NCBI RefSeq assembly: GCF_026341855.1 | Contig: NZ_JAPENW010000001.1 | Span: 2,232,001-2,296,000 of the forward strand | Reading direction: 5' to 3' | Source of the DNA: Streptomyces sp. NBC_00568 | GTDB taxonomy: Bacteria > Actinomycetota > Actinomycetes > Streptomycetales > Streptomycetaceae | DNA length: 64,000 nt | In this document: piece by piece, positions 1-9,139 of the stretch | Position numbering within the stretch: the first letter of the stretch is position 1 | Layout of the letters: each line of letters opens with the position of its first letter | Program-made: the position numbers and the translations under genes | The notes under the pieces: generated by a model | The model's database searches: none | Told to the model about the DNA's origin: nothing | What the model saw: only the letters and a program-made list of their open reading frames with translations

Positions 1-428
1 GTGACGATGCCGAGCAGCTTGCCGCCGCCGTCGGTGACCGGCACACCGGAGATGCGGAACTTGGCGCAGATCGCGTCGGCCTCGCCGAGCGTGGCGTCCG
101 GGTGCACGGTGATCGGGTCGGTCACCATGCCGGACTCGGAGCGCTTCACCAGGTCGACCTGGTTGGCCTGGTCCTCGATGGACAGGTTGCGGTGCAGAAC
201 ACCGACGCCGCCCTGGCGGGCCATCGCGATCGCCATGCGCGACTCGGTGACCTTGTCCATGGCGGCGGACAGCAGCGGGATGTTGACCCGGACGTTCTTC
301 GAGATGTGCGAGGCGGTGTCGATCTGGTCGGGCGCCATGTCCGACGAGCCCGGCAGCAGCAGCACGTCGTCGTAGGTCAGCCCGAGTGTCGCGAATTTGG
401 CGGGCACTCCGTCGACGTTGGCAGTCAT
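1..428 (-). CDS. guaB: IMP dehydrogenase, N-terminal part (cut by window edge)
   Basis: Inosine-5'-monophosphate dehydrogenase, which oxidises IMP to XMP in the committed step of GMP synthesis. About 142 codons are visible, starting [20 protein letters not shown], with the typical DDVLLLPG and the start of the barrel ([33 protein letters not shown]). The end of the visible part ([30 protein letters not shown]) is the first CBS domain, which usually binds regulatory nucleotides. The catalytic cysteine loop lies outside the window. The start is the ATG at 426-428, preceded by a GGGGAAGG ribosome site. The gene runs out of the window, away from shbA, which is encoded upstream on the same strand. 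Confidence 0.97.
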   Translation of the reverse strand, partial: MTANVDGVPAKFATLGLTYDDVLLLPGSSDMAPDQIDTASHISKNVRVNIPLLSAAMDKVTESRMAIAMARQGGVGVLHRNLSIEDQANQVDLVKRSESGMVTDPITVHPDATLGEADAICAKFRISGVPVTDGGGKLLGIV

Positions 429-899
429 GACACCTTCCCCAAATGGCCTTGATCGGTGCGGATGTCCATGCTAACGGGAAGCATGGCTCTCTCATTCCAC
501 GGTTGAGGGTGGGCTTCGGCTTCGTATGTTCGTACGGGAGGGATGTCGTCACCGTTCAGACCCGTGCCCGGAGAGGGCGTCGGGGCCGCGCCGGTCACAC
601 CGCGCCCGGTCATGTCTTCGCCGGCCGGCCCCGCCCCCGTGGTGGAGGGGAACCCGCCGTGCGCCCTGGCCGGGACCGGCGGCGACGTCATCGGGGTTCC
701 CGCCCTTCCCCGCCGTTCACAGGGGAGGAAGGGGATCCGCCGTCATGGGAAGGGAGCCCGCGTCACCCGGCCGGGTGACGGTGGGCACCACGGGAGGAGA
801 CCGTCGGCAGCACCGGAGAACACCGTTCCGGACGGGACCCGATCGGCGCGGCGGGGACCCGGCGCACCGGTCGCGCGTCACCGCGACCGGCCGAAATCC
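429..899. other. Intergenic region guaB/shbA (471 bp)
   Basis: No coding frame here has convincing start signals or family-like content. The part next to guaB (429-510) must hold its leader and probably its promoter; a TAGCAT hexamer on the minus strand (468-473) could be a -10 box but I see no matching -35. The part next to shbA holds a perfect 20-bp palindrome (listed separately) that may end shbA transcription. Confidence 0.5.
761..780. repeat. 20-bp perfect palindrome downstream of shbA
   Basis: CGTCACCCGGCCGGGTGACG reads the same on both strands with no loop. It lies 120 bp beyond the shbA stop. It could be a terminator stem (the centre would open as a GGCC loop) or a binding site for a dimeric regulator in front of guaB. 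Confidence 0.5.
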
Positions 900-1475
900 C
901 TACTGCTCCGCCAGCGCCCGCAGCCGGCTCAGCGCCCGGTGCTGTGCCACCCGGACGGCGCCCGGTGACATTCCCAACATCTGGCCCGTCTCCTCGGCCG
1001 TGAGGCCCACCGCGATACGCAGAAGAAGCAGCTCGCGCTGATTCTCGGGGAGATTGGCCATGAGTTTCTTGGCCCATTCGGCGTCGCTGCTGAGCAGCGC
1101 GCGCTCCTCCGGGCCGAGAGAGTCGTCGGGCCGCTCCGGCATCTCGTCGGAGGGAACGGCCGTGGACCCCGGATGGCGCATCGCGGCGCGCTGGAGGTCG
1201 GCGACCTTGTGCGCGGCGATGGCGAAGACGAACGCCTCGAAGGGGCGCCCGGTGTCTTTGTAGCGCGGCAGCGCCAGGAGCACCGCGACGCAGACCTCCT
1301 GCGCCAGGTCCTCCACGAAGTGCCGCGCGTCGCCCGGAAGCCGGGACAGACGGGCGCGGCAGTAACGCAGCGCGAGCGGGTGTACGTGAGCGAGCAGGTC
1401 GTGTGTGGCCTGCTCGTCGCCGTCGACCGCGCGATGGACGAGCGCACCGATCCCCGTCGTCTCGTCTTCACGCAT
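900..1475 (-). CDS. shbA: ECF-like RNA polymerase sigma factor ShbA
   Basis: Small sigma-70 family factor between guaB and bldM, the place and sequence expected for ShbA, which in Streptomyces drives transcription of the principal sigma factor gene hrdB. Region 2 is seen as [42 protein letters not shown] (written here in part: -10 recognition and core binding), and region 4 as [15 protein letters not shown] followed by the helix-turn-helix [20 protein letters not shown]. The linker [18 protein letters not shown] is present. I chose the ATG at 1475 (MREDETTG, 191 residues) because conserved sequence begins there; ATG at 1565 or GTG at 1616 would add 30-47 poorly conserved residues, so the start is uncertain. 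The assignment rests on context and recalled sequence, not on a search. Confidence 0.88.
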   Translation of the reverse strand: MREDETTGIGALVHRAVDGDEQATHDLLAHVHPLALRYCRARLSRLPGDARHFVEDLAQEVCVAVLLALPRYKDTGRPFEAFVFAIAAHKVADLQRAAMRHPGSTAVPSDEMPERPDDSLGPEERALLSSDAEWAKKLMANLPENQRELLLLRIAVGLTAEETGQMLGMSPGAVRVAQHRALSRLRALAEQ

Positions 1476-1690
1476 CGGTCCATGGTGCCTTGGCGTCGTG
1501 TTGTCCGTGGCACCGCGTCCATAGTTGTGCACCGAAGCGTTATGAGCAGGTGCGCCGGAACTCATCTCCTGCGCCCTCCCCTTCCGCTCGACCGACTTGT
1601 CCCCAAGGAACTCCACACCTCAAGGATGCGGCATCCGCCGGGAAACGGGGATCGGACACCGAAGAGGCTCTCTCCGAGGGCCCGGCCCCA

Positions 1691-1706
1691 CCCGCCGTCC
1701 GGCGGG
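1691..1706 (-). terminator. Possible weak terminator of bldM
   Basis: CCCGCC-GTCC-GGCGGG, a 6-bp stem with a 4-nt loop about 40 bp beyond the bldM stop codon. Short, so only a candidate. Confidence 0.3.
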
Positions 1707-1743
1707 CAGGGACTACTTCCGTCATACCCTCGAGGCGGCTCAC

Positions 1744-2355
1744 CTAGCGGACCAGGCCCCACCGGAATCCGAGCGCGACCGCGTGCGCCCGGTCCGAGGC
1801 GCCGAGCTTCTTGAAGAGCCGCCGGGCGTGAGTCTTGACCGTGTCCTCCGAGAGGAACAGCTCACGGCCGATCTCCGCGTTCGAGCGGCCGTGGCTCATG
1901 CCCTCGAGCACTTGGATCTCACGCGCGGTGAGCGTGGGCGCGGCGCCCATCTCCGCCGAGCGCAGTCTGCGCGGCGCGAGCCGCCACGTGGGGTCGGCGA
2001 GCGCCTGGGTCACGGTGGCGCGCAGCTCCGCCCGTGAGGCGTCCTTGTGCAGATAGCCGCGGGCACCGGCGGCGACGGCGAGTGCCACACCGTCCAGGTC
2101 CTCGGCGACGGTGAGCATGATGATGCGCGCACCGGGGTCGGCGGACAGCAGCCGCCTGACCGTCTCGACGCCGCCCAAACCGGGCATGCGTACGTCCATC
2201 AGAATCAAATCCGAACGGTCGGCACCCCAGCGGCGGAGGACTTCCTCGCCGTTGGCCGCCGTCGTCACACGCTCGACACCGGGCACGGTCGCGACCGCAC
2301 GGCGGAGCGCCTCTCGGGCAAGCGGGGAGTCGTCGCAGACGAGGACGGATGTCAT
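1744..2355 (-). CDS. bldM: BldM, NarL-type developmental response regulator
   Basis: 203-residue response regulator with an N-terminal receiver domain (residues 1-120) and a C-terminal LuxR/NarL helix-turn-helix (about 140-203: LTAREIQVLEGMSHGRSNAEIGRELFLSEDTVKTHARRL). The acidic pocket (D8, D9) and the acceptor aspartate D54 (LILMDVRMPG) are present, with the conserved lysine in GYLHKDAS. BldM is a BldD/sigma-BldN-controlled regulator of aerial growth and, as a heterodimer with WhiI, of sporulation genes; from the literature it is atypical in working without phosphorylation at D54. The ATG at 2355 follows GGAGGACGGCC, a clear ribosome site, and gives the usual length. It is divergent from whiD and has a matching sigma-BldN promoter upstream. 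Confidence 0.97.
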   Translation of the reverse strand: MTSVLVCDDSPLAREALRRAVATVPGVERVTTAANGEEVLRRWGADRSDLILMDVRMPGLGGVETVRRLLSADPGARIIMLTVAEDLDGVALAVAAGARGYLHKDASRAELRATVTQALADPTWRLAPRRLRSAEMGAAPTLTAREIQVLEGMSHGRSNAEIGRELFLSEDTVKTHARRLFKKLGASDRAHAVALGFRWGLVR

Positions 2356-2744
2356 GGCCGTCCTCCGCAGCTGATGCGCGTCACCTTGAGCCTCCAGGCT
2401 GTTACGAATCGTCACCTGTGCGGTCGATACTCGCCGACGGATATGACCGCCTGCCCGAGCGCTTGTTCCTTCAACCGCCTCAGCCATCTCAACGATGGTC
2501 ACTCGAAAGAGTTACGGGGCAGTCGGCCGTCATCGGCACTGTACGTGAGGGTGCGGACACGGTGCAGACATGCGCGCCGACCCTCAACCTTTCATCACAA
2601 CCGATGCCCCATTTAGCCTGTTTTCTTCCCATTTGCTGGTGTCTGAGGCTAGATTCGCAATGAGTCATATTTTCATCTCCTTAGATCGTAGATGTACGGT
2701 CGGTGGGCACAGAGCAGCCCAGAACGGCAACAAGGGGACACGCA
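2356..2744. other. bldM/whiD divergent regulatory region (389 bp)
   Basis: No gene. The bldM side holds the sigma-BldN promoter and an imperfect A+T-richer stretch. The whiD side (about 2590-2700) is the most A+T-rich DNA of this part of the window and contains TAGATT (2650-2655) that could be a -10 box; I could not find a good -35 partner. Binding sites for BldD, WhiI-BldM or WhiA are likely here but I could not identify one with confidence. Confidence 0.6.
2489..2516 (-). promoter_or_regulatory. Sigma-BldN-dependent promoter of bldM
   Basis: On the minus strand CGTAAC (2511-2516) is separated by exactly 16 nt from CGTTGA (2489-2494). This is the published sigma-BldN consensus CGTAAC-N16-CGTTGA without a mismatch. 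Transcription would start near 2482 and give a leader of about 125 nt. A second CGTAAC at 2401-2406 has no matching -10 box. Confidence 0.9.
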
Positions 2745-3074
2745 ATGGCAGATTTCTCCCGCCTTCCCGGTCCGAACGCGGACCTCTGGGACTGGCAGCT
2801 CCTCGCGGCCTGCCGCGGGGTCGACAGCTCGCTCTTCTTCCACCCGGAGGGCGAGCGTGGTGCGGCACGGAGCGCTCGTGAGAACTCGGCCAAAGAGGTC
2901 TGCATGAGATGCCCGGTGCGCGCGGAGTGCGCGGCACACGCGCTGGCGGTGCGCGAACCGTACGGCGTGTGGGGCGGACTGACCGAGGACGAGCGCGAAG
3001 AGCTCATGGGACGGGCACGCAACCGGCTGGTCTCGGCATCGACCACCGGCAGCAGTCCCGCTTCGAACAACTGA
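2745..3074 (+). CDS. whiD: WhiD, WhiB-like iron-sulfur transcription factor
   Basis: 109-residue Wbl protein needed for late sporulation. The four cysteines that hold the [4Fe-4S] cluster are C23, C53, C56 and C62 in the usual C-X29-C-X2-C-X5-C spacing, followed by the G-V-W-G-G turn at about residues 74-78 and a basic C-terminal tail (MGRARNRLV) that contributes to DNA or sigma-factor contact. The ATG at 2745 follows AAGGGGAC; an in-frame ATG at 2703 would add 14 residues that are not family-like. It is transcribed away from bldM and is followed by repeat-rich DNA. Confidence 0.97.
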   Translation: MADFSRLPGPNADLWDWQLLAACRGVDSSLFFHPEGERGAARSARENSAKEVCMRCPVRAECAAHALAVREPYGVWGGLTEDEREELMGRARNRLVSASTTGSSPASNN

Positions 3075-3096
3075 AGGAACGTTTCTGCTCTGAAGG

Positions 3097-3240
3097 CGCG
3101 TGCCGGGCGGACGCGCACCCGGCGTAGAAGGTACGCGTGCCGGGCGGACGCGTACCCGGCGGACGACGCGTACACGGCCGGGACGGGCACGGCAGACAGG
3201 CACGGCAGGACGGACACGGCAGGGACGGACACGGCACGGT
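3097..3240. repeat. Imperfect tandem repeats between whiD and the LysR gene
   Basis: Two near-identical copies of a unit containing CGTGCCGGGCGGACGCG and CACCCGGCG or TACCCGGCG lie at about 3097-3126 and 3133-3163; each can fold (for example GTACGCGT with ACGCGTAC). They run into a second array of GACGGGCACGGCAG/GACGGACACGGCAG units (about 3180-3240). The region separates convergent whiD and LysR genes and may serve as a terminator. Confidence 0.6.
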
Positions 3241-3324
3241 GAGACACGTCGGCACGTGCACGCGTGCCGCCGCTTTCGACGCGACAGGAGCCGTGCGTCC
3301 GCGGCAGCCCCCGGAGGGAGGCCG

Positions 3325-4221
3325 CTAGCGGGCCGCCGCCCGCGCCAGCCGGTCCAGCGTCGCGGCCACCGCGGGCACGGCGGCGAGATCCGGGAGGGTG
3401 AGGGCGACGATCTCGCGGCGCACCGGGGGCTCCACCGTCACGGTCCGCGCCCCCTTCGGGCGTACGGACTCGATCGCGAGCTCCGGAAGGACGGCGACGC
3501 CCAGTCCCGCGCCCACCAGCCCGACCACGGCCGGATAGTCGTCGGTGGCGAAGTCGATGCGGGGCTCGAAGCCGGCACCGCGGCAGACCTCGACGAGCTG
3601 GCCGCGGCAGCGCGGGCAGCCCGCGATCCACGGCTCCCCGGCGAACTCGGCGATCGACACGGACTCCGACCGCGCCAGCCGGTGCCCCTCGGGCACCAGA
3701 CCGACAAGGCGGTCCATCAGCAGCGGCCGTACGACGAGGTCGTCCCACTCCTCGACGCCAGGCGCCCCCTCGTAGCGGAACGCGAGCGCGATGTCGCAGT
3801 CGCCGGCCCGGAGCTTCTCGACGGACTCGGGCGGTTCGGCCTCCTCCAGGGAGACACGGGTGCCGGGGTGAGCGGCGCGCAGCGCGGCGAGAGCCGTGGG
3901 GACGAGGGTGGAGCTGCCGCTGGGGAAGGACACCAGCCGGACCCGGCCCGCGCGCAGACCGGCGATCGCGGCGACCTCCTCCTCGGCGGCCGTGAGACCG
4001 GCCAGGATGCTCGCCGCGTGCTTGACCAGGGCCTCTCCTGCCTGGGTGAGGCGCATCTCGCGGCCCGTCCGGACGAGCAGGGGGGTGCCCACGGACGACT
4101 CCAGGGCCTTCATCTGCTGGCTGACGGCGGGCTGGGTGCAGCCCAGCTCGCGGCCCGCCGCCGAGAAGGATCCGGTGGTGGCGACGGCGCGCAGGACTCG
4201 GAGATGACGGGCCTCGATCAC
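3325..4221 (-). CDS. LysR-family transcriptional regulator
   Basis: 298-residue LTTR with an N-terminal winged helix-turn-helix (HLRVLRAVATTGSFSAAGRELGCTQPAVSQQMKALE, residues about 5-60) and a C-terminal periplasmic-binding-like effector domain (from about 90: RVRLVSFPSGSSTLVPTALA). It is divergent from the MOSC gene, so it probably controls that gene and itself; the effector cannot be read from sequence. I chose GTG at 4221 because conserved sequence begins there and TATGCT lies exactly 6 nt upstream, as for a leaderless message. ATG at 4266 would add 15 residues and would overlap the promoter of the neighbour. Confidence 0.85.
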   Translation of the reverse strand: MIEARHLRVLRAVATTGSFSAAGRELGCTQPAVSQQMKALESSVGTPLLVRTGREMRLTQAGEALVKHAASILAGLTAAEEEVAAIAGLRAGRVRLVSFPSGSSTLVPTALAALRAAHPGTRVSLEEAEPPESVEKLRAGDCDIALAFRYEGAPGVEEWDDLVVRPLLMDRLVGLVPEGHRLARSESVSIAEFAGEPWIAGCPRCRGQLVEVCRGAGFEPRIDFATDDYPAVVGLVGAGLGVAVLPELAIESVRPKGARTVTVEPPVRREIVALTLPDLAAVPAVAATLDRLARAAAR

Positions 4222-4227
4222 CTTTTG

Positions 4228-4233
4228 AGCATA
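4228..4233 (-). promoter_or_regulatory. Putative -10 box, leaderless LysR mRNA
   Basis: TATGCT on the minus strand, 6 nt before the GTG at 4221. No ribosome site fits, so transcription would begin at or next to the start codon. The -35 is weak. Confidence 0.45.
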
Positions 4234-4265
4234 AGCGAATCTTGGATGTGGCGGGAAATATCGCA

Positions 4266-4294
4266 TCGACGCTTTGGGCTGTATCGCCTAGCTT
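4266..4294 (+). promoter_or_regulatory. Putative promoter of the MOSC gene, leaderless
   Basis: TCGACG (4266-4271), 17-nt spacer, TAGCTT (4289-4294), then 6 nt to the ATG at 4301. The spacing predicts a transcript starting at the A of the start codon. There is no GGAGG upstream. Confidence 0.6.
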
Positions 4295-4300
4295 GGTGCC

Positions 4301-4969
4301 ATGAAGCTTCTGTCGCTCAATGTCGGCCGGGCGCGGGCCGTCGGGTACACGGACCAGCCGGAGGGCATGACCGGCATCGACAAGCGGCCGGTCGACGGGC
4401 CGTTGCGCGTGACGGCACCGGGACCCAAGGGGGTCGGCGGGAGCGGGCTCGCCGGGGACGCGATCTGTCACCTGCGCCATCACGGCGGTGACGACCAGGC
4501 CGTGTACGCGGTCGCGCGCGAGGACCTCGACGACTGGGAGCGCGAGCTCGGCCGGACCCTGCCGAACGGTGTGTTCGGCGAGAACCTCACGACGTGGGGG
4601 CTCGACGTGTCCGGCGCGCTGATCGGTGAACGCTGGCGGATCGGTTCCGAGGTCGTCCTGGAGGTCACCTCCGGGCGGATCCCCTGCCGCACCTTCCAGG
4701 GGCACCTCGGCGAGAAGGGCTGGGTGAAGCGGTTCACGCATCGGGGCGCGCCCGGCGCGTATCTGCGGGTGATCGAGCCCGGTGAGATCCGCTCCGGGGA
4801 CCCGATCGGCATCGCGCACCGGCCCGGCCACGATGTCACCGTGGCCGTCGCGTTCCGTGCCTCGACGACCGAACGGGAGCTGCTGCCAAGGCTGTTGACG
4901 GCGGGGGACGCACTGCACCCGGAGGCCAGGGCGGCGGCGCGGGCGTACGTGGCGAAGTACGGCGCGTAG
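4301..4969 (+). CDS. MOSC domain-containing protein (YiiM-like)
   Basis: 222-residue soluble protein. The MOSC fold is seen from about residue 45 (GLAGDAICHLRHHGGDDQAVYAVAREDLDDW) through FGENLTTWGLDVSGALIGERWRIG to the signature region VTSGRIPCRTFQGHLGEKGWVKRFTHRG, whose cysteine is the residue that holds the molybdenum-cofactor sulfur or sulfur carrier in family members. YiiM in E. coli acts in reduction of N-hydroxylated compounds such as 6-hydroxylaminopurine. The C-terminal extension (ERELLPRLLTAGDALHPEARAAARAYV) resembles the 3-alpha domain that often follows MOSC. It is divergent from a LysR gene and followed after 108 bp by an SDR gene. Confidence 0.88.
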   Translation: MKLLSLNVGRARAVGYTDQPEGMTGIDKRPVDGPLRVTAPGPKGVGGSGLAGDAICHLRHHGGDDQAVYAVAREDLDDWERELGRTLPNGVFGENLTTWGLDVSGALIGERWRIGSEVVLEVTSGRIPCRTFQGHLGEKGWVKRFTHRGAPGAYLRVIEPGEIRSGDPIGIAHRPGHDVTVAVAFRASTTERELLPRLLTAGDALHPEARAAARAYVAKYGA

Positions 4970-5065
4970 GGGCCGCCCCGGCCCCGGCCGAACGGGGTGC
5001 GGAGAACTCGTGGAACCCGGTCGCACGTTGGGTGGCACCGGCCACCGGGCGGCAGGGCCGGTCAC

Positions 5066-5071
5066 TAATCT
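5066..5071 (+). promoter_or_regulatory. Putative -10 box of the SDR gene, leaderless
   Basis: TAATCT followed by 6 nt and the ATG at 5078; no ribosome site precedes the start. The -35 is not obvious. Confidence 0.5.
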
Positions 5072-5077
5072 TGCGCC

Positions 5078-5851
5078 ATGACAACGGCTCTGATTACGGG
5101 ATCGACCGCGGGAATCGGTGCCGCCTTCGCGCGGCGGCTGGCGGCGGACGGGCACAACCTCGTGCTGGTGGCGCGGGACACGAAGCGGCTGCGGGAGCAG
5201 GCGACCGAGCTGCACGACCGGCACGGCATCGAGGCGGAGGTGCTCACGGCGGACCTGGCGACGGACGAGGGCATCGAAGCGGTGGCCGCCCGCCTGTCCG
5301 ACCGCAGGAACCCGGTCGACCTGCTGGTCAACAACGCCGGCTTCGGCAACAAGGGCCGCTATCTGGACGTGTCGATGGCGGACGAGCTGAAGATGCTCAA
5401 GGTGCACTGCGAGGCGGTGCTCCGGCTGACGTCGGCGGCGACCGAGGCGATGCGCGAGCGCGGCCGGGGCGGCGTCGTCAACGTCGCGTCGGTGGCCGCG
5501 TTCGTGCCGCGGGGCACGTACGGGGCGTCGAAGGCGTGGGTCGTGCAGTTCACGCAGGGCGCGGCGAAGGATCTCGCGGGCAGCGGCGTGCGGTTGATGG
5601 CGCTGGCTCCCGGTTTCGTGCGCACCGAGTTCCACGAGCGGGCCGGCATGGGCACGGACAACATCCCGAACTGGATGTGGCTCGACGCCGACAAGCTGGT
5701 CGCCGCGGCACTCGCCGATCTGGCGCGCGGCCGGACCCTGTCCATTCCGGACCCGCGCTACAAGGCGCTGATGGGCGTGGTGAAGGTGACGCCGCGGGCG
5801 CTGCTGGGCGGGATCTCGTCGAGGACCGGGCGGAAGTACGGCCCCCAGTAG
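5078..5851 (+). CDS. SDR family NAD(P)-dependent oxidoreductase
   Basis: 257-residue classical short-chain dehydrogenase/reductase. The Rossmann motif TGSTAGIG is at residues 7-14, NNAG at 85-88, and the catalytic Ser-Tyr-Lys set is S138 (NVASVAAF), Y148 and K152 (YGASK). The arginine in VARDTKR after the second strand suggests NADP(H). The family reduces or oxidises hydroxyl/keto groups, and members of this subgroup (DltE/YqjQ-like) are usually annotated by fold only; the substrate is unknown. No operon partner is evident: the next gene starts 127 bp downstream with its own ribosome site. Confidence 0.9.
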   Translation: MTTALITGSTAGIGAAFARRLAADGHNLVLVARDTKRLREQATELHDRHGIEAEVLTADLATDEGIEAVAARLSDRRNPVDLLVNNAGFGNKGRYLDVSMADELKMLKVHCEAVLRLTSAATEAMRERGRGGVVNVASVAAFVPRGTYGASKAWVVQFTQGAAKDLAGSGVRLMALAPGFVRTEFHERAGMGTDNIPNWMWLDADKLVAAALADLARGRTLSIPDPRYKALMGVVKVTPRALLGGISSRTGRKYGPQ

Positions 5852-5978
5852 GGGCGATCACGCAGGTCGCGCGGTTCGCGCGGCAGGCGCTCGCGCGTCT
5901 CGTGCGGTGGGTGGTGTCGCCCCTCCGGTGGGAGGATTGAGGGTGAATCAACCGGACCAGGGGGCCGGAGGCGGCGCC

Positions 5979-6686
5979 ATGACATTCGTGCAGTTGATTG
6001 ACTGTAGAACCAGTCGGTTCGACGAGATGAACCGGCTGATGGACACATGGGTCGAGAAGACCAAGGGGAAACGGACCGCGACGCACAGCGTCATCGGCAA
6101 GGACCGTGCCAACGCGAGCCACTTCGTGGAGATCGTGGAGTTCCCGTCGTACGAGGACGCGATGCGGAACTCGAAGCTTCCGGAGACCGACACGATCTTC
6201 CAGGAGATGGTGGCACTCTGCGACGGGATGCCGACGTTCACGGACCTGGACGTGGTGCGCGACGAGCAGCTCTACGCGACGAACGTCCGCATGTACTTCG
6301 ACATGCTGGCGGGCCCGGGTGAGCTGGAGCCGCTCAACGGACTGATGGCGGAGAGCTATCACGACCACGATCCCGCCAACGAACAGGACACCATCGGGCT
6401 CGACGCGGTACGGCGCGAGATCGAGATGTGGCGCGGCGGCTTCGACTTCAAGTTCACCGTCGAGGACCAGATCACGGAGGGCGACCGCGTCTGCACCCGG
6501 TGGACCTGGAACGGCACGCACACGGGCGACTTCATGGGGATCCCGGCGTCCGGGAAGCAGGCCTCCATGACCGGCACGACCATCTTCCGGTGCGGGGAGG
6601 ACGGAAAGATCGTCGAGGGCTGGTGGCAGTACGACCGGCTGGGTCTGATGGCCGGGCTCGGCGCGCTGGACGCGCTGGAGGGCTGA
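5979..6686 (+). CDS. Nuclear transport factor 2-like (SnoaL-type) protein with ABM-like N-terminus
   Basis: 235-residue protein in two parts. Residues 1-95 (MTFVQLIDCRTSRFDEMNRLMD, HFVEIVEFPSYEDAMRNSKLPET) resemble a dimeric alpha-beta barrel domain. Residues about 100-230 match the SnoaL/ester-cyclase fold: LMAESYHDHDPANEQDTIGLDAVRREIEMWRGGF, then DRVCTRWTWNGTHTGDFMGIPASGKQ and KIVEGWWQYDRLGLM. SnoaL-like proteins are small cyclases, isomerases or binding proteins; no specific reaction can be assigned. The ATG at 5979 has GGAG 8 nt upstream; an in-frame GTG at 5943 is possible. It is convergent with groEL and shares a terminator with it. Confidence 0.8.
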   Translation: MTFVQLIDCRTSRFDEMNRLMDTWVEKTKGKRTATHSVIGKDRANASHFVEIVEFPSYEDAMRNSKLPETDTIFQEMVALCDGMPTFTDLDVVRDEQLYATNVRMYFDMLAGPGELEPLNGLMAESYHDHDPANEQDTIGLDAVRREIEMWRGGFDFKFTVEDQITEGDRVCTRWTWNGTHTGDFMGIPASGKQASMTGTTIFRCGEDGKIVEGWWQYDRLGLMAGLGALDALEG

Positions 6687-6740
6687 CCGCTCCGCGCGCC
6701 GGACGGACAGTCCCGGGGAAACAGCCTCACGGAAACGCGG

Positions 6741-6772
6741 GAGGTCCCCGTTCCTGATGGAACGGGGACCTC
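6741..6772. terminator. Bidirectional terminator between the SnoaL-like gene and groEL1
   Basis: Perfect 14-bp stem GAGGTCCCCGTTCC / GGAACGGGGACCTC with a TGAT loop, followed on the plus strand by TT. It stands 54 bp after one stop codon and 50 bp after the other in a convergent pair. Confidence 0.85.
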
Positions 6773-6822
6773 TTCACGACGTCACGCCTCGGTGGGCGTG
6801 TCCGTCCTCATGACGTCGTACG

Positions 6823-8457
<1,635 letters not shown>

Positions 8458-8603
8458 TCAGCCCTCTCGGAAAACTTGGGAGAAACGAACGGCGCCCCCA
8501 GCGCCCGGTTCATCAAAGGTAGCGGGGGCCAGGGGCGCAGTTCACTGCAATGCTTGGTGCGGGGTTGTCCGGGGGAAGCCCTCGGACGCCCTTACCGGGT
8601 GAA

Positions 8604-8912
8604 TTACTTCTCGATGATCGCGAGCACGTCGCGAGCCGAGAGGACGAGGTACTCCTCGCCGTTGTACTTCACCTCGGTGCCGCCGTACTTGCTGTAGAGA
8701 ACGATGTCGCCGACGGCGACGTCGAGCTCGACACGCTTGCCGTCCTCGATGCGGCCCGGACCAACGGCCAGGACGACGCCCTCCTGGGGCTTCTCCTTGG
8801 CGGTGTCCGGGATGACCAGGCCAGAGGCCGTGGTCTGCTCGGCGTCGAGCGGCTGGACCACAATGCGGTCCTCGAGCGGCTTGATGGCAACCTTGGAGCT
8901 GGTGGTCGTCAC
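8604..8912 (-). CDS. groES: Co-chaperonin GroES
   Basis: 102-residue lid of the chaperonin. The N-terminal [26 protein letters not shown] carries the mobile loop, and the domain ends with [13 protein letters not shown]. The GTG start at 8912 is preceded by GGGGGAGG with a 7-nt gap. The gene is first in the groES-groEL1 operon, 100-170 bp downstream of two CIRCE operators. Confidence 0.97.
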   Translation of the reverse strand: MTTTSSKVAIKPLEDRIVVQPLDAEQTTASGLVIPDTAKEKPQEGVVLAVGPGRIEDGKRVELDVAVGDIVLYSKYGGTEVKYNGEEYLVLSARDVLAIIEK

Positions 8913-9009
8913 GATCCGACCTCCCCCTTCGGAGATCTCACGGGGTTAACTGTCTGAGGTGGCGACCAGGTCGATCCGTCGTCGCGGGTGCCGGATCTGC
9001 CTGTCGCTA

Positions 9010-9036
9010 TTGGCACTCTCCAGGGGGGAGTGCCAG
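9010..9036. promoter_or_regulatory. CIRCE operator 1 (HrcA site)
   Basis: TTGGCACTC, 9-nt spacer, GAGTGCCAG: the CIRCE layout with one altered base in the left arm relative to TTAGCACTC and two in the right arm relative to GAGTGCTAA. It is the copy nearer to groES. Confidence 0.9.
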
Positions 9037-9056
9037 ACCTGAGACTATGACTGCGA

Positions 9057-9083
9057 TTAGCACTCGGTCAAGCGGAGTGCCAA
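9057..9083. promoter_or_regulatory. CIRCE operator 2 (HrcA site)
   Basis: TTAGCACTC, 9-nt spacer, GAGTGCCAA: left arm identical to consensus, one change in the right arm. It is 20 bp upstream of the first copy. HrcA bound here and at the first copy would cover the groES promoter region. Confidence 0.93.
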
Positions 9084-9139
9084 AGGCGTCCGGCGTGGCG
9101 TGGCCCGGAAGATGCCGGAGCGTGGCGAACGGGCGCCCC

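Noticed and set aside
1..428. Plus-strand open frame at the left edge
   Set aside because: Antisense to guaB, whose N-terminal sequence is unmistakable.
2401..2406. Second sigma-BldN promoter for bldM
   Set aside because: CGTAAC is present but the hexamer 16 nt away is GTGACG, far from CGTTGA.
2681..5635. Very long open frame on the minus strand across whiD, LysR, MOSC and SDR genes
   Set aside because: Arg/Pro/Ala/Gly-rich translation without domains, opposite to or out of frame with four well-supported genes; a normal shadow of high GC in the third codon position.
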